This document shows positions 11,565 through 22,394 of a stretch of 64,000 bases of DNA, one piece after another. Below the pieces are notes generated by a model, which was given only the letters and a program-made list of their open reading frames with translations, did no database searches and had not been told where the DNA came from. Every line of letters starts with the position of its first letter. The first letter of the stretch is position 1. A program made the translations under genes and the position numbers. Source of the stretch: Anaeramoeba flamelloides (lineage: Eukaryota; Metamonada; Anaeramoebidae); NCBI GenBank assembly GCA_027625915.1, contig JANTQA010000047.1:7130001-7194000 (forward strand). Reading direction: 5' to 3'.

Positions 11565-12090
11565 GATGGAAGAAGTATAAATTACACTCTAAATGCCCTT
11601 TAACTTAAATTTCCTCAAAGGTAATTTAAGCGTAAAATCATTGATTTCACGATTGTTCAAGGGAAAGACACACCCAATTTTTTTATGTTTAAAAAGCAAA
11701 AGCAAAAAAATTGAAAAGGAAAAACGAAAAAAGAAATTTGAAAAAGAAATTATAAGAAGCAATTGTTAAAAAATCCAAAAAAAAAAAAAACCAAAGCTAT
11801 CTTTAATTAAGGACCCCCAAAATCACAGCCACGATACTTTTGGTTGGTTTAATAATTTGATAATTGAACATGAATATTCACTTGGGGATCTTTGTTTAAG
11901 TTGTTGTAATTTCTTTTTTTTTTTTGATCTTATTTACTTTAAACCCTTTGGCCATTTTCTGACCTTTGCTTTTTTGTTTTTATTTTCAAGTTACTCATAC
12001 TTTCATGTTTCAGTTTCACAGTATTAGGAAGTAACTACTTGATCTTTTTCCTTTATTACTCTTCTTCCCAATATAAAGAAGATTCAGCTA
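11565..12090 (+). repeat. Dispersed repeat, long form of family G
   Basis: Begins GGAAGAAGTATAAATTACAC with the TTTAAGCGTAAAATCA block of family G, then continues through AATTATAAGAAGCAATTG and a T-rich second half containing ACTTGATCTTTTTCCTTT. The same order of blocks is found at 48470-48995. No conserved open frame; probably a non-autonomous element. Confidence 0.5.
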
Positions 12091-12925
12091 GGGAAAAAAT
12101 GGAAAAAAATAAAATAATAATATGATTTACATAACCAAGTTAAAAATATATTCACTGTCGTTAGGGTTTTCTTATTTTACAATAATTAAGCAAAATCTTT
12201 AAAATAACTCCATTTTTTGGAATTCTGGAAAAAATAGACACTTGAAGGCACTTTTAGACACTTTTATATTAGGTTTCTTAAAAATTTTTGTTTTGATTAG
12301 CAAATCATTTGATTAGCAAATCATTTGATTTATCAAACAAAATCAAAATTAAAAAACCCTAAAAGTCCTTTTCCAGGGTTTGAAAAAAATAGGAACAATC
12401 CTTTATTTTACTAAATTATTTCGAATTATGGATAAGTATTGATAGGCTTTGTTGAGTTTTCTGTTTATTTTGACGATTGAAAGATTTTTAGAATAAAAAT
12501 AGACCCCCCAACAAGAAAAAAATTCCACAAAGGTTTTTTAAATTTAGAAATTAGAGCAAACCGCTGTTAAATTTACCAGAATTCAAAAAAAAAAACAAAA
12601 CACCAATATTTCCCAGAATTTAAAAGAAAATAGTAAAATCTTTGATTTTACTCGATTGGTTCAAATCCCTGACGGTTTATTAAAAGTAGATACTTTTTTA
12701 ATTTGGTTATAAAAATGATATTATTAGTTTTTATTTATAATAAACACCTTTTCAGTCAAAAGAGTCATTATTATTGAGGAAATAGAACTCATTCTTTAAG
12801 TTTAATTCATTATTCTACTCAGAGGAAAATTTTCAATTTTTAAATCTGAATCCTTTTATCTTATTTAATATCATTTTTTTTTTTTAGTTTTTTAATTTTT
12901 ACCTTCTTTTTTTTTTATTTTTTTT

Positions 12926-12965
<40 letters not shown>

Positions 12966-14572
12966 TAAATTTTTAAGAAAAAAATCATTTGAAACTCCAA
13001 ATTAACATTAAGGTAAGTGAGGTTTTGTAATTACTTTAAAATACATATATTTACAATTAAAAAATCTTATTGAAATAATTTGAATTTTCCGTAGAATTTG
13101 AGAAATGTTACACTAGATGGACCAATGGGGGAAGCATAAAATTTTTTTTAACATTTTGTTTATTTCGAAAATTTATAGTTTTTCCAGGCTCTTTTTTTAT
13201 GATTATCAACTCTAATCTAAAGTTTATTATTTTTCTTATTTCTAAACAACCTTAGATTTTGTTGATTCTTAAAAAAAGTGAATCTTTCATTTTTAGCTGG
13301 GTCTCTTCGAGTTAAATAGAATTTATTTCAATTATTTTTTATTGATATTATAAAACTGCTTCTTCTTCTCTTTTTTTATTTTAATATTTTTTTTTTACTA
13401 CCCCCTATCCCCAATAAAGAAAAGGAAAAAAAAAATTTTTTGATCAAAAAGAAAAAAATAATTACCATTTTTCCAATCTAAAAAAATATCATCTAAAACT
13501 TTGAGATAAAAAGTTGTAATACTTTTATTTAAGCGATGCAGATAAATAAACAAAATGAATTATTAGGAAGAATCAATTAATAATGAATAACAATTTTGGA
13601 TATTTGAATCATTACATTAGAATTAAGTTTAATATAGATATTTATAAAAAAAATTGCCATGAGTTTTTTGGAAATTGCTTATAAAAACCAAAGATAATGA
13701 AGATATGAAATGAAATTTTCTAATTTAAGTAATTTTTTATTGGTTTTTTTTTCATGCCCTCAAAGACTTCTTGAGAAAAAAGTAAAAAAAAAAAAAAAGA
13801 AAATAGGATCTAAGATTCTAAGGTTTCGCCCTACAGATTCTAAAAATAAAAAAACAATAGTACCAAATTTCAAAGAACTCTAAATTAGCACCAATTAATT
13901 TACTCTGATTATTTATTTCTGAGTGGGTTTGGAAAATGACAAATACACTTAAAAACCTACAATTTACAACTTGAATGTTTGGTAGTAGTTATGCTTTATC
14001 TTTTTTTGATTGAAGAAAAAAAAAAAAAAAAAAAAGACATAGTTCGACCCATCAAACTATAGAATAATTAGTTGAAATTCAGTACTTTTTACTTTTGTTT
14101 TTAAAAGTATTTTTTTTTAGCGGTGTGTTTTCCACTCGGTACAGAAAAAAAGGAGTTGTAATTTTTTTTTAAAAAAAAAGTTGAAATCAACTTTATTTTT
14201 TTTAAATATCTTAAAATTATAATATTTGTTTTATTTGTTTGTTCCAATTCACAAGAAAAAAACAAGCTAAATACACACCCCTTTTGACATTGTCTTGTAA
14301 TTGTTAAGATTTTAGAAACTAAAAAATAATAAAAATTTTTATTTATTTTCGATTTTTATCAATAGATTCAGGAGGTTTATTGAACACAAAGAGCGAGTCA
14401 AGATCTGAATAAAACTGTATTTTAATTGAATTTAGGTGTTTATTTTCATTAAAAAAAAAATTTTCAAAAAAAAAAATTGTCTCCGTATATTAAGATATAT
14501 ATTAATAATATTCAAAAAAATTAATTTTCGTTGGAATTATGTTGGAATTTTTTTATTTGTTTATTCGCTTTA
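12091..14572. other. Gene-free interval with degenerate repeats
   Basis: No gene seen. At 12219-12273 a GAATTCTGGAAAA block is followed by spaced GACACTT/GGCACTT units as at 44058-44121. A long, nearly pure T tract occupies about 12897-12959. About 95 bp at 13530-13625 (AACAAAATGAATTATTAGG onward) resembles 45370-45475. Several further A or T runs follow. Confidence 0.4.
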
Positions 14573-15611
14573 GTAAACTCAATTCCAAAAATTGGGGCAC
14601 ACCTTCAAAATCAATTTAATTCCAAGAAAAGGGATATTTGACTCTTAAATAGAAACATTAGATATTAACAATCAATGTAAATAATTTTAAAGTTAATTAT
14701 TTATCATTTTTTTTTCATTATTTTTTGATTTTTGATTTTCAATAATTTTTTTGATTTTTTTTGGATTCTTTTTTTTTTCAAAACTTTTCGAAAATCTCAA
14801 AACCACTTTAAAATGAAATTTAAAAGTTTTCATTCTGATCACAAAAAAAATTTTTTTTTTTTCTCTCAAAAAGAAAAAAGATTCTTTTTTTATCGAGAAA
14901 AATTTTTTTGAAAAAAAATCATGATATGGGGTGCTAGAGCACATTGCCTACAAACAGACCTTATTATCATTAATGGAAGTGTGAATACTGAATGTATTAT
15001 TAATGATATTATCAAAAAAATCAAATGTAATTCAACTCGCTAATTCAGAATATGGTGAGTTGAAATGGATTTTCCAAAAGGATGGAGCTTGTCCACATAC
15101 TTCAAAAAAAACTCAAACTTACTTAAATCGGGGATGTAATGTTCTGGGCCCTTGACCCCCAATTCCACAAATTTAAATCCAATTGGAAATTTATGGATAC
15201 TAAACTGAAAAATTGTAACCAAAAAACGAAGAAGAATTTTTAAAATTTTTACCAATGTATGGAATACTTTGAGTTGGGAAACCTAAGAAAATTAGTAAAC
15301 TCTATATTTAAAAGGATAGATTTAGTTATCAAAAGACAAGCTGAATCTATTAATAGTTTTTATTAATTTTTCTTTTTAATAAAAATGGATTTTTTGGTAA
15401 CCGTGTTCCAAAAATAGGGGCACACTTTTTTTTATTTTTTCTTTTTTATTTTTCGAATTGAATTTTAAATTTACTATAAAATATATAAATAGTATTAATT
15501 AAATATTTTCGGGTCTTTTATTATTTTAATGTTTAAGTATTATGTATTTTGGAGTATATTTTTATTAATGTAATTTTTTTTTTATGTCCCATTTTTTGGA
15601 ATTGAGTTTAC
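14573..15611 (+). mobile_element. Decayed Tc1/mariner-type transposon
   Basis: About 1.04 kb bounded by inverted GTAAACTCAATTCCAAAAA (14573-14591 and, complemented, 15592-15611). The span fits a Tc1-like element that has lost some sequence. It carries the remains of a DD34E transposase on the plus strand (see next entry). An inner end-like block CCAAAAATAGGGGCACAC at about 15408-15426 hints at a second nested end. The terminal motif CAAAAATxGGGGC is shared with the 230-bp family F elements at 38076-38297 and 42984-43212. Confidence 0.75.
14918..15245 (+). pseudogene. Tc1-like DD34E transposase remnant
   Basis: Reading from 14918 gives IMIWGARAHCLQTDLIIING, which matches the family pattern (xMVWGxI...TxLxxIxGxxN). 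A frame change follows, and from 15061 the sequence reads ELKWIFQKDGACPHTSKKTQ and on to NVLGP-stop-PPNSTNLNPIGNLW. This is the Tc1 FQQDNAPxHxS...WPPxSPDLNPIENLW signature. The catalytic Asp of the second motif is present (15081-15083); the third catalytic Glu, 34 residues further on, is replaced by Gly, and the expected Trp codon of WPP is TGA. The N-terminal DNA-binding part is not recognisable. The copy is therefore inactive. Confidence 0.8.
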
Positions 15612-15663
15612 ATTATTAATAAGTGTTCAATAAATTTAGGCTTTTAAAATTTTAAAATCCAAT

Positions 15664-15668
15664 CATTA

Positions 15669-15699
<31 letters not shown>

Positions 15700-15752
15700 A
15701 TTATTATTATTATGATTATTATTATTATTGTTGTTGTTGTTGTTGTTTTTTG

Positions 15753-15812
<60 letters not shown>
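15664..15812. repeat. (ATT)n / (TAA)n microsatellite at the 3' end of the bromodomain gene
   Basis: Long ATT-type trinucleotide array with a TTG interlude at about 15730-15757. On the minus strand it runs directly on from the bromodomain gene's stop codon and supplies 19 consecutive in-frame TAA triplets (15812 back to 15756). Confidence 0.9.
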
Positions 15813-15814
<2 letters not shown>

Positions 15815-17408
15815 TATTAATTTTTTCAAATTCAGAATCAACAAATTCTTGTAAGTGGCTAAAAGATTCCTCATCCAATCTCTCTAGATCCAATGAAAGT
15901 TCCCCTTTTTCTTGATTAAGAAGATAATTATTGAAAAGATATTTGTTTAATTTTTTTTTTTGTTTTGGTGATAACTGATTGATCAAATTCCCGAGTTTTT
16001 TAATTTGTGATTTTTTTTCACTTTCATCTTTTTCTTCTTTCTTTTTTTCTTCACTTTCCCTTTCTCTTTTTCTTTCTCTTTTTCTTTTAATATTGGAAAT
16101 GGGGAAATTTAAACCAAGGTTAGATAATGAAATATCACCAAATTCTGTGAATTCTTTAATCCCAATTGCTTTGATAATTTCTTCAACTGCGTTTGGGACA
16201 GGCAAAATTTCATAACAAATCATTAGAATTGAATTTTGAAACTCTCTTATTGTTTTATATGCTAGAGTTAAATTATTCATATAGTCTCGACTGCCTTCTT
16301 TATAACGAATAGAATCACAAACCAATTGTTTAATTTTTTGGAATTGCGGTGAAAAGTCAAGTTTATTAAACTCGTTCAATGCAAAAAAATCTTGATCATC
16401 AATTTCTTCTAATTCACCTTCAATTGGATCTTCAAGATCTTCTTCAGAGTTCAAAGACTCAAAACCAACAAACAATTCTGGGTTATTGTACACATTTGTG
16501 GATTCCCTTTTTGTTTTATGTGTCCTTTTGTGTTTGTGTTTGTGTTTGTGCTTGTGCTTGTGCTTTTGCTTGTGCTTGTGCTTGTGCTTGTGCTTGTGCT
16601 TGTGCTTGTGCTTGTGCTTGTGCTTGTGCTTGTGTTTGTGCTTGTGTTTGTGTTTTGTTTTTTCTTTTTTTTTTCTTTTACTTTCAATTTTCTTTTCATA
16701 TTGAAGATCACTATCTTCTTCGGGAATAAAATCATCATCTTTTTCAACACCGTATTGATAATTTTGAGGATTTATTAATTCTTCGCTATCATTTTCATTA
16801 ACGTGATAATCATCTTTTTTTTTCTTTTCATTTTTTTCTTCACTTTTTTCTTTTTCTACTTCTTCTTCACTTTCTTCATCATTTTCTTTTTCTTTTTCTT
16901 CTTCTTCTTCTTTGTTTTTTTCGTTTTCTTCTTCGTTTTCTTCTTCTTTTTCTTCTTTTTCTTCTTCACTTTGTTCCTCAGTTTGCTCTTTTTTTTTCTT
17001 TCTTGATCTCTTGTCCATTTTCTTTAATGTTTTAGCCAATTGAACCTTTTCTGTTTTTAGTCTTATTTCAAAATCTTCCAAGATTTTTTTTGCAAGATAA
17101 AAAATTTGGTTTGTAATATTGAATTTCATTGCATTCTGAAAAATCAGTTTGACATCTTCAACAAAGGAATCAAAAGTGTGGTACTCGCCTTTCCGTAATT
17201 TAGACCTTACAGTTTGGATAAACATTGGCTTTTTAATTATTTGGTAATATTGCGGAAATGTTTTTTGACTTACAGGCTTTTTGAAAAGAAAGGAATTTTG
17301 CTTTTGTGCAATAACCCTAACTAATTTGTTGCACAACACGAGGTAAAATGGAACACCTTTTTTGTTTTTATAAAATTCAATTGGATGATCTAAATTTGGA
17401 AAAGTCAT
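15810..17408 (-). CDS. BET-like protein: one bromodomain plus NET domain
   Basis: Predicted chromatin reader that binds acetyl-lysine on histones and recruits partners through its NET domain. Counting from the first in-frame ATG (17408, MTFPNLDHPIEF; 532 residues), the bromodomain spans about 18-120: the ZA-loop PVSQKTFPQYYQIIKKPM starts at 45 and the acetyl-lysine-binding Asn is in NAMKFN (Asn97). An acidic Glu/Lys region and a KHKHKH repeat follow, then a helical region (FQKIKQLVCDSIRYKEG onward), and the NET domain at about 467-532 (IKKLGNLINQLSPKQKKKLN ... ELSLDLERLDEESFSHLQEF). Order and spacing are those of BET proteins (BRD2/3/4, plant GTE, yeast Bdf1) but with a single bromodomain, as in plant GTE. 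The frame is open for another 26 codons upstream (to 17486) without an ATG, so an upstream exon is possible; no convincing acceptor is seen. Confidence 0.88.
16527..16654. repeat. Hexanucleotide repeat coding (His-Lys)n
   Basis: A TTGTGC/TTGTGT hexamer array on the plus strand, read on the minus strand as alternating Lys and His codons inside the bromodomain protein. The other frames give Cys-Leu, Cys-Ala, Leu-Val or Thr-Ser repeats, which are shadows. Confidence 0.9.
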
Positions 17409-18433
17409 TTGAGGGTTGGTTACTTTATTAATAGAAACTAAGGAATTGTGAGAACGGGATTTTGTGTTCACAAAAGAATTTCCCAAAATTTACTGAAAAA
17501 ATTTGAAATAGTGTTCCTTCCCCAAAAAAACTTTTAAAAAAATGAAAATCAAATTAGTGATAATTATTGTTCTGATAGAATTCCCTCTGAAACAATTTTA
17601 CTCGTATGTTTATTCTTATTCTTTGTATTTTCTGAAAACTTAAATAGTAAACAAAATTCTTGTTACTTATTTCTTTTTGAAAATATTTCCTGCTTAGATA
17701 ATAATTCTTACAGAATGATTTAGTTGGTGTTTCAAAATAAAAATAGTGTTTCTTTTTTCGTTTTTGGAAGACTGAAAGTTTAATCTTTTCAGAAACCAAC
17801 AAGAAACATAAAAAATAAAATTGATTTTGTTTTTATTTTGGTTCTATTATCGTCAAAATCTGTGGAACTTTTTTCCCCATACTGGTAAATTGAAATTTGT
17901 GATATTCAGAGACTGTTTGTTAAATTTGAAAGAACAGGATGGTGAGGGGATATATATCATTTAGTCCCTTTAGAAAAAATTTTGTTGATTGAAATTCGAT
18001 TATTTACATTGTTTATATGTTATATATCTATGCTCTTTTTTTTTACTTCTGATATTCTTTTTAGTTAGTTATGAATTCATCCAATAGATAGAACAAAAAA
18101 AGATTCAAACAAAAAGAATAGAGATCACACTCACATTAGATTTTCTTTTGAAACTATTTTTTTCAAAAAAAGTAAAATATGAAAATATTTTTCTTTTTTA
18201 TTCATCAAAATAACATTAATAATTGTGGATATATATAATCTTATTTTGAAAAAATTCTGAAAGTTTACGTGGAATTGAGTTAATTTTTTGTTGGAGTTTT
18301 CTTTCAGTTTAAAATAAATGAAATCTTGAATTATTCAAAAGTTTTGAAATATAATATTTTATAATTCTTGAGGAAAATTTCACTAAAAGGATAAATTGTA
18401 AAAAAGAGGAAAAAAATGACAATTTAATAACGA

Positions 18434-18505
18434 GGGCGTATAGCTCAGTGGTAGAGCAATTGACTGCAGATCAATAGGTCCGGGGTTCGACTCCACGTGC
18501 GCCCT
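18434..18505 (+). tRNA. tRNA-Cys (GCA)
   Basis: 72-nt cloverleaf without intron. Acceptor stem GGGCGTA pairs with TGCGCCC, discriminator T. D arm GCTC/GAGC, with the A-box-like TAGCTCAGTGGTAGAGC. Anticodon stem ATTGA/TCAAT with loop CTGCAGA, anticodon GCA. Variable loop AGGTC. T arm CGGGG-TTCGACT-CCACG with one G-A mismatch, containing the B box GGTTCGACTCC. It reads Cys codons UGC and UGU. It stands out as a GC-rich island in AT-rich DNA. Confidence 0.95.
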
Positions 18506-18507
18506 TC

Positions 18508-18516
18508 TTTTTTTTT
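18508..18516 (+). terminator. Pol III T-run terminator of tRNA-Cys
   Basis: Nine consecutive T residues begin two bases after the tRNA's discriminator base, the normal RNA polymerase III termination signal. Confidence 0.8.
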
Positions 18517-19200
18517 AATCTTTTTTTTTGAAAGAATAAAAGATAAAGAACAACAAAAAGAAAAAAGAATCTTAAAAAAAAGAAATAGTCATAATTATTT
18601 TTTTTATTCTTTATCTTCACTTTTTTTTTGAAAAGAAAAGCAAAAACCAAAAATATATGAGGACTTTATGTTTTTCATTTTTACTTTTCCCAAAAAATAA
18701 AAAGTTGATGAATAAACTGCAAAATATCAAAAAAATGAATATTTATTATTGAGAAATTGTCTCTTTTTCTAATTAAAGAAGAAATTATTATTAAAAATGT
18801 AACTTATGAACAGAAAAAAATCAATTTTTTTTTCTTTTTTTTTTGAAAATCAATTCTAAAAATATTCATTATTTACTGATTTTAATCAAAATCAAAATTG
18901 TTTCCCAAACACCAAATACTCGGGAATTAGACTGGCTTTCTTTGAGCAATTCAGATTTAAACATCTAAAATCTGATGGATCTAAAAACTTACAAACAATT
19001 AATCAATTTATTATTGCGAATTTTAGAATAATTGAATATTCTGTTATTTGGTTGATAAAACACATTTTACAAGTAACTAAAAATGATTCAAAGTTAATGA
19101 TTCCAAGAAAATACCCTAATAATGTAATATTCGGATTTTTAGTTCCAATTAACAAATAGGGTAGGTTAGAATTTATTGATTCCAGAGAATAAAATTTATT

Positions 19201-19400
19201 ATAGTCAGTTCAACTTTTAAGGCACAAACTTTCAACAAAATTGAAGGAATAAAAAAATTTTATATTAAGGAACATTAATTCGAATTTTTTTGTTAACAAA
19301 TTATTTGACTTGAATCTGATTTTTGTTCTTTAATTTGGATTTTTTTTTGGACCTTAAATCAGTTGAAAATTTGTATATTAAAAGAGGAAATGGTTGTTTA
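19201..19400. mobile_element. Palindromic MITE, family B (diverged copy)
   Basis: Starts AGTCAGTTCAACTTTTAAGG, with GGCACAAACTTTCAAC directly after, and ends in the degenerate complement (AAAAGAGGAAATGG). More worn than the copy at 23909-24106. Lies in the spacer of the inverted duplication. Confidence 0.6.
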
Positions 19401-19647
19401 ATTAAAAGTCAATTTCTTTACATTTGATAGGAATTTTTGTATAGTTTATTCACAGATTATACCATTTCTTTCTTCTTTCAAAGTTAATATAATTTTTAAA
19501 TTGTTCAGAAATATTTTTAATTTTGAACTTAAAAAAATGGAAAAAAATGGATCAAACTTTTAAAAACAATAAATTCATATCTAAAAAGAGTATTTCAAAA
19601 TTAGGACTCTCCAGTTCATTAAAAAATACACAAAAAAAACTTTTAAA

Positions 19648-20128
19648 GCAGTGAAAAAAATACCAGTCAAGATTTATAATTGTGAATATTAGTAAAATTA
19701 TAGTGTAATTTCATTTATTTACAATCAAATTCCTTTTTTTAAAAAACGAACTTTTTCAATTATAACTCACCCACTTATTAGAATGATGATTAATGAAACC
19801 TCATTTGTTCAAAAAACCATTCAATCAAACAAAAAACAAGAAGAAAAATTATCATTTTCCAAACTCTAGTAAATCTCAAAAAAACTCGATTGTTTTTCAA
19901 AAAAAGTTGATCGACATAGGATATCAAACAATTACTCGAGTATTCTAGAGACACCTTACTTTGATGGACTTTAGGTAGGTTTATTACTAATCTCATAAAA
20001 AAATTGGTTATTTATAAGAAGGATTTGATTGAAAATAATTGAAATTAGACAAAAATTTTATAAATATTCACAATTAAAAATCTTGTCCGGCATTTTTTTC
20101 ATGTATAGTATTTTTTTACCTACTATAC
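19648..20128. mobile_element. MITE-like element, family A
   Basis: Left TIR CAGTGAAAAAAATACC...ATTTATAATTGTGAATATT; right TIR, complemented, TAGGTAAAAAAATAC...GATTTTTAATTGTGAATATT. The inner part shares CCCACTTATTAGAATGATG and the adjoining AATGA...TTCAAAAAACC blocks, in inverted order, with the copy at 63339-63844. No gene inside; the short minus-strand frame here is not conserved. Confidence 0.7.
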
Positions 20129-20349
20129 TTGTATTTTAAAAATTTTTAAAAGATCTTTTCAAAAATTATACACTTTAAACTTTTCAGTATTGTTAGTAGA
20201 TGGGTTTCTATTCTAGAGTCAATTTTTTTTAAATGTATTGATTTTTTTAATTTTTTTTTTTAGGTAAGAAAGTAAAATGGTGATTATTTAATTTTCTGTT
20301 AGTAGTCTGATAATTATTATCTTTTAACTTTATTTTTTTCTTTTAAGGG

Positions 20350-21041
20350 TAAACTAATTTCCAATCAAAGGTGCCCAGTTGTAATGAGTGAAAAATATAT
20401 GTTTAAAGGGTTTATATAGATATTAGAAGAAATAATTTCTTTTGGAAATATTTAAAATTGAAATCTTTTTTTCACTTTTTTACATATTTTTGTTTTTTTT
20501 AAAATTAATTCAGTTAAAAAAATTTTTTTTTATTGCAAGATCAGTATCACTTGGTAAAAATGTGTTATTCTAAGGTTATTAAAACCATGGAAATGATTTT
20601 TGAGAAATCATATTGATTTCTATTGGAATTTTATTCAATCTTAGATTCTGAAATCGAATAATAAATGTGAAAAATTTTGACTACATTTTCATTTACTTTT
20701 TCAAATCGAGACCAAAAATACCAACACGTCTCTTCTAGGGACTTGATTTCTAAAAGAAAAGTATGGAAAATGAAATGAAAATTCTTTCCTATCTATTATT
20801 CAAATACTAGTAGAGAGATCAAAACGAACATTCTTGTTTTTCTTAAGGTGTCCTAAGAATTTGAATTTTTCAATTTTTAAGAAAATCTATTGATTTACTA
20901 ATTTTCTTTCAGAAAGATATCAAAAATTCTTTAAATATGTATTATTTTGCTTATTTTTTTATCTGTTCTTCAAAACTCAATTATATAAAATAATTTATAT
21001 TTGAAAAAAATGTTGGGTCTCTTTGACTGAAACAAAGTTTT
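20350..21041 (+). mobile_element. About 0.7-kb TIR element, family E
   Basis: Ends are TAAACT...CAATCAAAGG (left) and, complemented, AAACTTTGTTTCAGTCAAAG (right). The same element occurs in the same orientation at 60085-60783, with shared blocks GTTGTAATGAGTG, AGATATTAGAAGAAA, GTTATTCTAAGGTTATT and CAAATACTAGTAGAG. No open frame is shared, so it is probably a non-autonomous DNA transposon. Confidence 0.7.
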
Positions 21042-21169
21042 GAATAAAAAATTTTGATGACTTTGGATTTTACTCATTCATTTAATTCTTTCACCAAAAG
21101 CTAAATTCATTAATTTTTTGAAATTTTAAAGATCAATCAATTTTTCTATGTTAAATTCTTTATTGATAA

Positions 21170-22145
21170 AAGAAAGCGAGTCTAATTCCAGAGTATTTGG
21201 TGTTTGGAAAATAATTTAGATTATGAATAAAATCAGTAAATAATGAATATTTTTAGAATTGATTTTCAAAAAAAAAAGGAAAAAAAATTCTTTTTAAATC
21301 TGTTCATAAATTACATTTTCAATAAAAATTTCTTTTTTTATTAGAAAAAGAGACAATTTTTCAATAATAAATATTCATTTTTTTGATATTTTGCAGTTTA
21401 TTCATCAACTTTTTATTTTTTGGGAAAAGTAAAAATGAAAAACATAAAGTCCTCATATATTTTTGGTTTTTGCTTTTCTTTTCAAAAAAAAAGTGAAGAT
21501 AAAGAATAAAAAAAATAATTATGACTATTTCTTTTTTTTAAGATTCTTTTTTCTTTTTGTTGTTCTTTATCTTTTATTCTTTCAAAAAAGTATAAAATAT
21601 AGTTTCAAAGTGGAGTAAATTACTATACCTATTTATCAACTGTCAATTACTCTACCACTGAACTTTATGCCCTCGTTATTAAATTGTCATTTTTTTCCTC
21701 TTTTTTACAATTTATCCTTTTAGTGAAATTATCTTTTAGAATTCTTAAATATTATATTTCAAGTCTTTTGAATAATTCGAGATTTCATTTATTTATAACT
21801 GAAAGAAGACTTGAACAGAAAATTAACTCAATTCTACATAAACTTCAGGAAGTTTTCAAAAATAAGATTATATATATCCACAATTATTAATGTTATTTTG
21901 ATGAATAAAAAAGAAAAATATTTTCATATTTTACTTTTTTTGATAAAGATAGTTTCAAAAGAAAATCTAATGTGATTTGTGATCTCTATTCTTTTTGTTT
22001 GAATCTTTTTTTGTTCTATCCATTGGATGAATTCATAACTAACTAAAAGGAATATCAGAAGTAAAAAAAGAGCATAGATATACAAATAAAAACAATTTAT
22101 ATAATCGAATCTCAGTCAACAAAAATTTTTTAAAGAATTAGTATC
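21170..22145 (-). repeat. Right arm of about 1-kb inverted duplication (tRNA decayed)
   Basis: Inverted copy of 17960-18942. The outer boundary lies near 22145 (complement of TTTTTGTTGACTGAGATTCG) and the inner one near 21170 (GAAAGCGAGTCTAATTCC). The arm keeps the flanks of the tRNA-Cys gene, but the gene itself is badly worn. Confidence 0.85.
21603..21672 (-). pseudogene. Decayed tRNA-Cys copy
   Basis: On the minus strand the sequence starts GGGCATAAAGTTCAGTGGTA, matching the 5' half of the tRNA-Cys at 18434 with G-to-A and C-to-T changes in the D arm. The anticodon loop is now CAGTTGA instead of CTGCAGA, the T-arm GGGGTTCGA has become AT-rich, and the 3' acceptor strand is lost. It cannot form a cloverleaf. 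Confidence 0.85.
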
Positions 22146-22394
22146 ACAATAGATTTGTCTATAATCAAAGTATGTTTTAATTGGGTAATAATGACTACGT
22201 GGTTGAAATGACTCAAAAAAAATTAATTATGAATCTTATTGTACAATTAATTTATACATTTTCTTACTTAGTATCACGATTGTAAATTTTCATCGAATTT
22301 TTTTTTTATACCTTTTTAAAATCTAAAAAATTGAAATCAAAAATAATATTTTCCTATATTTATAATAATTTATATTTAAACTTCCAAATCTTAC

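Larger units (their letters stand above)
17960..18942 (+). repeat. Left arm of about 1-kb inverted duplication (contains tRNA-Cys)
   Basis: This arm is the inverted copy of 21170-22145. Matching landmarks include TAGTTAGTTATGAATTCATC (18063-18082), TATGAGGACTTTATG (18656-18670) and CCAAACACCAAATACTC (18906-18922). Long stretches outside the tRNA match almost base for base, so the duplication is fairly recent. A 2.2-kb spacer with three transposon-like elements separates the arms. Confidence 0.85.

Noticed and set aside
15040-15255. 71-codon minus-strand frame
   Set aside because: It is antisense to the Tc1-like transposase remnant, whose plus-strand reading matches a known signature.
16379-16778. 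Plus- and minus-strand Cys-Leu, Cys-Ala, Leu-Val and Thr-Ser repeat frames
   Set aside because: Other-frame readings of the hexamer that codes Lys-His in the bromodomain protein.
17409-17486. 26-codon upstream extension of the bromodomain gene from a TTG
   Set aside because: No ATG is present in it and an in-frame stop lies just upstream. Translation from the ATG at 17408 is simpler, though a spliced 5' exon is not excluded.
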